Assembly (NCBI GenBank): GCA_905250885.1
Contig: CAJNOQ010000997.1
Location: 1-37,716, forward strand
Direction: 5' to 3'
Length of the DNA stretch: 37,716 bases
Source of the DNA: Didymodactylos carnosus
Lineage: Eukaryota > Rotifera > Eurotatoria > Philodinida > Philodinidae
Shown here: in pieces, positions 31,523 through 37,716 of the stretch
Layout: every line of letters starts with the position of its first letter
Numbering within the stretch: the stretch's first letter is position 1
Made by a program: the position numbers and the translations under genes
Notes under the pieces: model-generated
What the model saw: only the letters and a program-made list of their open reading frames with translations
What the model was told of the DNA's origin: nothing
The model's database searches: none

Positions 31523-32229
31523 TTAGATTTCATGTGATTTCACTGAGAGACCGAATTTTCACGCCCAGTTGGTGGTCATCGTACGAACTTCGTCGATACA
31601 TGTGTATCATAACAACCTGTGTTGCCTTAGATGCCACACTCGTTTTTGTACTTTTTCGCAACAGATGCGGCACAGTCAAATCTTTTTAAGGGTGCTCATC
31701 GGAAAGGTTTAGCCAAGGTTTTTTTTCCACAACTACTTCCCAGCCAGACCTATCGAGCCATGTCATGACTAACATTTCACTTGGTTGCGGGAGAGTATAG
31801 CTGGTACAGTGTCTCGTAACACAGATCGTAACGTGTAATTTAAATTCTGTCAATTTGGAGGGATTTCATTGGAAACAACGTTTCACAATCTATGAGCAGC
31901 ATTGTTAGATGGTGATATCCTAAATGCTGGTATCGTAAAGGTTTCAAATAAAAATCGTGTAAAGGTCAGTATTGTTTTTGGGCAAACAATCGAACTTGCT
32001 CATAGTCAGTGTTCTTCGAAGAATAGATAAGAACAGTCACACCAGAATTAGTTCTTCAGAAATGTATTTATTGCTGCTGATTGGGGCCATGGCTTTGTTA
32101 AAGTAGTCGGGTTATTGCTCCTTGGTCGATAACCACCATCTTCCTGACGAAAAGGACACTAAATCCTGGTTTCGAAGTATTCATTTGTTCGGTGATTCAT
32201 ATTATCTGAATCATGTTATCCCAATTTTT
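31523..32229. other. No supported gene
   Basis: Spacer between the minisatellite region and the 3' end of the LicD-like gene. The frame at 31492-31689 is open on plus but has no motif. Nothing else is seen. Confidence 0.35.
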
Positions 32230-32835
32230 TTAATGGCGGTCGAGATATGCTCGGCGGTTTTTGCAACCTGCAATCGCCCACAACTTCAGGTGACCGAACT
32301 GCACTCTTTCGAAAGGATTCTCGCAGTCTGATTTTGTGAGAAAAATAGTCTGATAGTCTTGGGGCGCAACGTCCTGAGCAAGTATATGTTTTGCTGTAGT
32401 TTCATCCGATCGAATGGCGATGAGATCGAGGAATGTCCACTGAGTGATGCAATCAGTCCAAAGCCCAGGCGCAAAGCTTAGACTATTTGTATGGGCAATC
32501 TGTAGTCCCCATCCAAGCACATCAATGATATCGAGACCGTATTCAGCAAAATTGCTATTCAACGACTTGATTTTGGCAAGATCATCTTTTAGAACGTCGA
32601 AGTCGGCCTCGCTGTCGTGCTTGATGAGGTCACCATTCCGGACTGCACCAAGTAACGTACCACCTTCAATCGTGTATCGAATGGCATTTTTATCGAACAG
32701 GCCAGCGGTTACTTGAACGATATCATACAACTTGTCGACTTCTGTATCAGCTAATTTCTCCGTCTCCAATCTTTTCCGCATTTCCGTATACTTTGCATAA
32801 GGCAAACGATCCATATCCGAGATCGGCCGCTCCAT
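32230..32835 (-). CDS. LicD-family nucleotidyltransferase-like protein
   Basis: The start ATG at 32835 lies 7 bases after the acceptor CTCCGCAG, a likely spliced-leader site. The 201-residue product has the LicD core: IRYTIEGGTLLGAVRNGDLI (about residues 52-71) followed by HDSEADFD (73-80), whose acidic residues bind metal in this fold. A later FGHLKLWAIAG and YLDRH match the family C-terminal region. LicD proteins transfer phosphocholine or phospho-sugars; metazoan fukutin-type proteins are distant relatives. The frame ends in TAA directly at YLDRH, where the family usually continues with a few residues (Y-x-(D/N)-W), and KNWDNM follows the stop in frame. So this may be a slightly shortened protein or a recent nonsense change. 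The longer frame starting upstream at 33057 runs through non-coding sequence. Confidence 0.75.
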   Translation of the reverse strand: MERPISDMDRLPYAKYTEMRKRLETEKLADTEVDKLYDIVQVTAGLFDKNAIRYTIEGGTLLGAVRNGDLIKHDSEADFDVLKDDLAKIKSLNSNFAEYGLDIIDVLGWGLQIAHTNSLSFAPGLWTDCITQWTFLDLIAIRSDETTAKHILAQDVAPQDYQTIFLTKSDCENPFERVQFGHLKLWAIAGCKNRRAYLDRH

Positions 32836-32940
32836 GTTAATACTGCGGAGACACACAAATGTGTCGTCAGCTAAATTCAGAGAAACAATTTTGAGCCATG
32901 GTAGATGGAGACTAGAGATGTGCAGGGCGCCCTTACCCCA

Positions 32941-32970
32941 CCCTACCCTACCCTGTAGGGTAGGGTAGGG
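32941..32970. repeat. CCCTA/TAGGG inverted repeat
   Basis: CCCTACCCTACCCT, a GT centre, then the complementary AGGGTAGGGTAGGG, about 100 bases upstream of the LicD-like start. It could form a 14-bp hairpin, and its strands could form G-quadruplex or i-motif structures. Confidence 0.85.
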
Positions 32971-32994
32971 CCAGGGCTCTAATGTCAACTGAAG

Positions 32995-33397
32995 ACACGG
33001 GGTACGGCTTGGAGTTTGTCTGACAAATCTTGATGAATTATATCGTAGGTAGGACATGCAAGTTCTATATTCAAAAAATTTTCGATTTTTAATTGAATTT
33101 GATGTATTCCATTTAAATATTGGAGCATCCCTCTTACTTCCACACGACCATTAGGATATGTATGAACGATCACTTCACCTTCTTCTTGGATATGTACATC
33201 AATCAGCAAATACTCTGTTAAATATTTTGTGCTGATCATCCGAGTGAGAAGTAGGTGCGGCAGCTCGGAGAATCGGCGTTTCATCCTAAGACTCGAAGTT
33301 TGGAAATAAAACTGGATCGATCTTCTTTTATTTCAACCGAAGGAGGTTGATTGAGGTCTCGTATGAGCTCATCCAATTTTTCTTTCCATCTGTCCAT
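32995..33397 (-). CDS. Small protein, probably frame-broken, unknown
   Basis: A frame from ATG 33397 gives 38 residues (begins MDRWKEKLDELIRDLNQ) and ends at a TGA that overlaps the ATG (33284) of a second frame of 99 residues ending in TGA near 32985. The second contains EEGEVIVHTYPNGRVEV and QLKIENFLNIELACP. Both look coding-like and could be one protein split by a frame change, or two exons with an unseen intron. The start at 33284 lies one base after an acceptor-like TCTTAG. The family is unrecognised. The 3' end overlaps the upstream flank of the LicD-like gene on the same strand. Confidence 0.4.
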
Positions 33398-33437
33398 AAA
33401 GCAGCGTCAGTAGAACAACAACCAATTTAAACAGCAT

Positions 33438-33799
33438 GGCTGTTATCTTTAGAGAAAAGTGAGGAAGAAAAGACTGGTAAAGGTGCGGAGTATATCCATA
33501 TCAGTCATCGTGAAAACAATGAAAAAGAGAAACGTCATGTACGACACAGCTGAAAAAAATACGCAGAAATGTGCAAAACTTAGTGCTCTATCTTCTCATC
33601 TATGGATATTAACATGTAGGAAGATGGGAGACATACGATTTTATCCGGCGGAGTCTTTTTTAATAGATTTTTATTTAGATATAATCAACAAAAAAATAAA
33701 CAAAATGGTGAAAAACAGTATTAGACTGTATCTTCGCGTTATGCAAGCAGTTTTCTCAACAGAGCAATGTCATTGAAATTTTCTGTAATTTTTCGATGA
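33438..33799. other. No supported gene
   Basis: Spacer between the small gene and the ART-TPR gene. The plus frame at 33459-33776 has no motif and no ATG context I trust. Confidence 0.35.
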
Positions 33800-34610
33800 T
33801 CAAGAGAATAAATTTTCCCGTTCCATTTCATACGATGTTTTCATGATGTCCAAACATTCTTTGAACTTTTTATGGTAGGACAGTGCTGCAGCTAACGTAT
33901 CCTGGGTTGTAGTTCTGGTTGGTTGGATTGGCCCAAAAGAACTCACTTGAATTCGAAAAATATTGCGTAAATACTCGACTGCTTTGTTATAATCGTGTTG
34001 AAAACTTTTACCACGTGAGAAAATACCGATGGACGTGATAAGTGATTGATGATGAGCTGAAAGCACTCTTACTTGTGTTTTTAAAGCTTTTTCACACATT
34101 TCAAAGGCTTTTGAATAATTTTGTTGTTGCTTATAGATCGCACCAATATTGTTATACAAGGCAGCAAGTTCCCTATTATCTGGTTTGACTCGATTCAATT
34201 TCACTTCGAGTGCTTTGTAATAATAAATTAACGCCTTCTCCAAATCATTGTAATTCTGATAAGCGCTTCCAAGATTACTATAGAGAGAAACGACGAAGAG
34301 ATGCGTTGGTGGATGTTGTTTCAGTCTGATTTCAAGAGACTGCTCAAAATTTTCAATTGCTTTGTTGTACTGACCGATTTCATTGTAAACTGAGCCAAGC
34401 TGTTTGTAGATAGCAGGTAGTAATTCAACCGTTCTTATGACTGTTTGATCTTTCAGTGCTCGAAGATAAATAAGTTCAGCTTGCTGATATTTGCCCATTG
34501 CGAACATTAGATTTGCCCAGCTGTATAAAGGATAATTGTCGAAAGCTGGCTCTTTCATACGTTCAATTAATGTTCGGAATTCTTCATTTTTTTCAGCCGC
34601 TTTAATGAAC
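33800..34610 (-). CDS. TPR half of the ART-TPR gene
   Basis: Repeats are visible at NLMFAMGKYQQAELIYLRAL, LGSVYNEIGQYNKAIENFEQ, LGSAYQNYNDLEKALIYYYK, IGAIYKQQQNYSKAFEMCEK and a weaker last unit near HDYNKAVEYLRN. The repeats probably mediate protein contacts that direct the enzyme half. The C-terminus ends ERENLFS. Read alone it has no own start with good context, so it should be treated as part of the larger gene. Confidence 0.7.
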
Positions 34611-35825
34611 ATTCCAAAAACTTGCCTTAACGCGATGAACCGATAAAATTCGAAACACAGCCCCCATAGAGAATAGAACTTCTTCTTCAGTATCATCGAA
34701 CGCACTTTCTTTCGTTACATCAGCGTAGTCGAATTCTTTAACATGGTGATCAATATCGATTTGAAATAAGACAGATGATTCGGTACTGCGACTTCCATCA
34801 CCAGCAAAAATACAGGCCAAATCTTTCTTGATTGTTGTGGAGAAAAAACTGCTTACTAAGAAAAAGCCACCCGTATTATATCGAATTTTCTTGTCGAATT
34901 CTTCATTAGTCATAAGCTGTCCTCGGTAGACAGTCTTAATCGTTAGTATGGAAGTACCTACGTTATTAAATGTAATTGCCATTAAATATTGTTGGCCATA
35001 TTTATCTACTATCTGAGCATGAAGATCTTTCATAAAGTATCTTATTGAATAAAGTGTATCCACTTCTTGATCTCGCAAGGCTTTGTTAAGAAGACGATAA
35101 AGAAATGTATCACGTGTATACCACTTAATTGCATTACATTTATCATAATAATCTTTAAACTCGTCGATCATATTGAGATCTGCTTGATTATTAGCGTATT
35201 TTTGGCGACAATATTCAATCATTTCTTCCCTCGTTGATTCTTGTCTAATCAAAATGTCTCGAAATAACTGTCCGTACATAAAATCAGCTTCCTGTTGTTT
35301 CACGGTATTATTTGAGTGTGATACTACCGAATAATCAGTAGTAGAGTCAGTGGGCAGTGGAGAGGGAGGTGACAGCAATGGAGTAAGAGTAAAATCATTT
35401 CGGATAAATCTTTCTCTGGGTCGTTGACGACGTTGCTGAAAACTAGGTGTTGAGCTTAGTTGGTCACAAAATGGTTGCAGCTGAGCTCTACTAATTCGAT
35501 GAATTTTCGATGACATCTCCATGAAATCACTACTGTTTGTCTCAGTTGAGTATATAATATAGAGAGAATCAATTTGTTGGAGATTATGGTTTCGTTGTAA
35601 AAGTATGCTGTCAGCAGAGAAGACGGATGTTTCATGGGTAATGATCAGTATTACTTTCTCTTCTGTTAATTCAGCGATATAATCAAGACATTTCTGTGTA
35701 TCTCGAAATGTGATCAGATATCGATCAACTTTACATAGAGCAAGATGAGTTCGAACGCTCTCATCTCTACTGCACACTGTATACGTAAGGTCTAACCATA
35801 TCAGTGTAATACAATCGTCTGTCAT
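33800..35825 (-). CDS. ADP-ribosyltransferase-TPR fusion, one frame break
   Basis: The ATG at 35825 follows an acceptor-like ATTACAG by two bases. The first frame (to 34602) has an N-terminal region (TLIWLDLTYTV, then TFRDTQKCLDYIAEL and QQIDSLYIIY) common in bdelloid proteins of this type and a Pro/Ser/Gln-rich linker. An arginine-specific ART domain follows with YRGQ (Arg about 301), FFSTT (about 327-331) and the E-x-E at EEEVLF (about 380-382), so the R-S-E triad is complete. It would transfer ADP-ribose from NAD to protein. About 20 residues after the triad the frame stops at 34602-34604. The next frame (about 34610-33800) continues without homology loss into about five 42-residue TPRs of kinesin-light-chain type (LGSVYNEIGQYNKAIENFEQ). 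A single-base frame change explains the break; a 22-base intron is possible but implausibly short. Confidence 0.8.
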
Positions 35826-35889
35826 CTCTGTAATCGATGTAGAATATGCCAAATTTGAATCTAGAACAAGAATTCGTGGTTAACCCTAA

Positions 35890-36080
35890 TTTGACCGAAA
35901 GAAAAAATGTCGAATGGTAAAAATGTCGAAAAATTTCACAAAAAAAATATCGAATGATAAGAAGATCGAATGATGATAATTTCGAAAAAAAATGTCGAAA
36001 CAACAAAATGCCGAAAATAGAAACCTCGAAAAATAAAATGTCGAAATGTAAAATGATCGAAAGATAGAAATGTCGAAAGT
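35890..36080. repeat. ATGTCGAAA repeat cluster (inverted partner of 211-360)
   Basis: About twelve diverged copies of ATGTCGAAA or GATCGAAA, just upstream of the ART-TPR start. The motif is the reverse complement of the one at 211-360. Confidence 0.75.
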
Positions 36081-36230
36081 ATAGAAAATTTTTTTTGATT
36101 GAAGAAAAATCGTTATATTTATTTTGTTGAAAAGTTCTTAATCATAGAAAAAAATTATACAAATAACAAAGATAAAATGCTGAAAGCCTGTGAATTAAGG
36201 AACAAAGTTCTATTGATATAAAGTTTATAA

Positions 36231-36720
36231 CTATATTTTATTTCCCACGAGATACGATAATCCAGTAAAAAGTTGAGAAGAATTAATTACACCATCATTA
36301 TATCGTTGATACAGAGTATCAATACGTTTTTGTTTTCCTGTTGTTCGTAAATTTTGTTTTTTCGATGCACCGGAAGACCACTGAAGAATAATTGTTTGAA
36401 CATTTTTTCTTCAGCTTGCATGAATTGAATAAACCGTCATATGTGCGGATGGTTACGTAAAATGCGGTGGTTCATTCTGCTATGATAACCTTTAATGAAA
36501 AAGTATAATCATCGCTTTCGAAATAGATTCCATCTTACTCTTACCTTCACATACATTGTTGGTACGAGAATTAGTGGTTGAAATATTCCCCAAATTGATG
36601 TCAGACAACCATTGTTTTTCGAAATAGTTTAACAGTGGTTCGATTGGCGAACCAGATAGTTGTTGAGCATCATTTCGAATCTCATCGTAGCCAATAAGAA
36701 CTGTGTCGATATCTCAATAA
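36231..36720 (-). pseudogene. MULE/FLYWCH-type transposase C-terminal fragment
   Basis: The first part (36720-36545) contains PLLNYFEKQWLS and TTNSRTNNVCEG and ends at the donor G/GTAAGA. A 55-bp intron follows. The second part (from 36489) starts with YHSRMNHRILRNHPH and continues in shifted frames with RFIQFMQAEEKM, then RIDTLYQRYNDGVINSS before TAG at 36231. The order W.......RTNN..E.WH.......HP...FI matches the C-terminal part of MULE-type transposases found with FLYWCH fingers. At least two frame changes and the absence of the catalytic core show it is a dead fragment. Confidence 0.6.
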
Positions 36721-37484
36721 CTACTTAGGTTGTAGAGCTGCGATTTGCGGCAAAAAACTTACTATTCACTGTACTTGTGACCTATGTAATTGAAATCAAG
36801 TTAGGAGAAAGTCAATTGAGTCGCTTCTGCAGTGCGTGGTCGTTGATTTTGATTGTTCTAATCTTTATTTGTTCTATAGCATGTTGTTTTTATTGTCAAC
36901 TATTGCTGAAGTTTTTTCTTCTTGAATCATCGTTTTAATTTGCATTCTTGGGTAAATATAAGTGCGAATATTTTCACACTTAGAATAACCTCGAATTTTT
37001 TTCCTTCTTGACCATAGTTCGTCGTGGGAATTATTTATAGAAAATCAATGTCCACTTTCAAGAATCTTCAAAATCGGTGTCGATTTTCTAAAGCAATCGA
37101 CTAGAGTGTGTTGCAAAAGCTTCAGGTCTCACTAGTATGGATATTTAGCTGATATTTTTACTTCATTTTATTCATCATAAGGCTAGGAAAAAGTTACGTA
37201 TCCTTTTTTGTATTCCTTTCCCTTGCTGAGAACCATCGATTTTTCTGAACATAAGAATTTATCACGAGGTCACTTTCCACTACATTCAGATATTCGCGAT
37301 TCAATGCATTCTAAATCAGATACTCATAGGTAAAAAATGACATAGAATTCAATGAAGATGTTTTTGATCTCTTCTCGGACTTTCTGCAAGGTCTCCAGAA
37401 ATCAACTCCCTAGAAAAGTCAGATTTTCTTGAGATTTTTCATCACATTTGGCTTATAGTGTACGCTGAATCTTGTATACCTACT
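36721..37484. other. No gene seen
   Basis: AT-rich sequence without a coding frame or clear repeat. Confidence 0.4.
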
Positions 37485-37716
37485 ATGTTGCTGTTTCAAC
37501 GAGTAACTTCTTATCACACAAGAGCAGATACTCAAACCAAAAGAAACAAAACGCGAAAGAAAGAACGAAAAAACGTACTTCCCACAGGAAGATAGCAAAC
37601 AGTAAATTGACGGACACTTGAATACGTTTTGTATTCAATAACGTTAATTCGTTGTTTCTTTTGGTTTGAGTATCTGCTCTTGTGTGATAAGAAGTTACTC
37701 GTTGAAACAGCAACAT
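37485..37716. mobile_element. Foldback element with perfect 65-bp arms, at window end
   Basis: Arms 37485-37549 and 37652-37716 are exact reverse complements over 65 bases, around a loop of about 102 bases. The outer end of the right arm is the last base of the window, so the true boundary cannot be seen. The frame at 37483-37716 is a shadow of it. Confidence 0.85.

Noticed and set aside
32941..32970. Telomere or internal telomeric tract
   Set aside because: Only three units each way, in head-to-head form; far too short, and the repeat differs from the known bdelloid type.
34580..34615. A 22-base intron resolving the ART-TPR frame break
   Set aside because: GT-AG borders and phase would fit, but the length is well below the shortest introns seen here (39 bp), and it would remove residues the family normally keeps.
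1..37716. CRISPR array, rRNA or tRNA genes
   Set aside because: No regularly spaced identical repeats, no rRNA core sequences, and no cloverleaf with A and B boxes that I could recognise by eye.

Overview
The window looks like eukaryotic, AT-rich, intron-bearing DNA, most probably from a bdelloid rotifer (Rotaria/Adineta type). This rests on an ADP-ribosyltransferase fused to tetratricopeptide repeats (a fusion I know from bdelloid gene sets), introns of about 40-70 bp, a Penelope-like retroelement with a GIY-YIG endonuclease, and gene starts that repeatedly lie 1-10 nt after a splice-acceptor AG, as expected where spliced-leader trans-splicing is used. The assignment is inference; nothing was searched.

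Layout. 1-9.5 kb: mostly gene-poor. It holds the 3' end of a coiled-coil gene (355-647, minus), a possible small gene (2122-2427), an orphan first exon (3838-3916), a LINE reverse-transcriptase relic (about 4297-4497), a two-exon EF-hand gene (5141-5548, minus), a hidden coiled-coil terminal exon (8263-8465, minus) and a foldback element (9368-9533). 10.4-16.2 kb: three tandem homologous modules, each with two membrane spans and a 12-cysteine ectodomain. Their splice phases agree, and modules 2 and 3 have no start codon of their own, so I read them as one gene of about 1322 residues. This is the most interesting protein-coding object here. 16.2-21.6 kb: gene-poor, with a Ty3/gypsy integrase relic and degenerate repeat clusters. 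21.6-24.9 kb: a nest of transposons. A DNA element with long inverted ends and a psq-type helix-turn-helix exon was entered by a rearranged Penelope-like element (22217-24742) flanked by a 12-bp duplication. That element carries two hammerhead ribozymes, on opposite strands. 27.1-27.6 kb: a long foldback element. 28.3-29.4 kb: a complete three-exon Mpv17/PMP22-family gene. 30-31.5 kb: uncertain minus-strand exons, one with a 21-bp minisatellite. 32.2-33.4 kb: a LicD-like gene and a frame-broken small gene. 33.8-35.8 kb: the ART-TPR gene, split by one frame break. 36.2-36.7 kb: a decayed MULE/FLYWCH transposase tail. 37.5-37.7 kb: a perfect 65-bp inverted repeat that ends at the window edge.

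A recurring non-coding theme is the presence of local clusters of short, often self-complementary motifs. Each cluster has its own private consensus (TTTCGACAT, TTTTCGAAAA, ATATCC-GATC-GGATAT, GAGTCCCG, CTTACAAGATC and others). They lie in introns, next to stop codons or between genes, and the gene models do not explain them.
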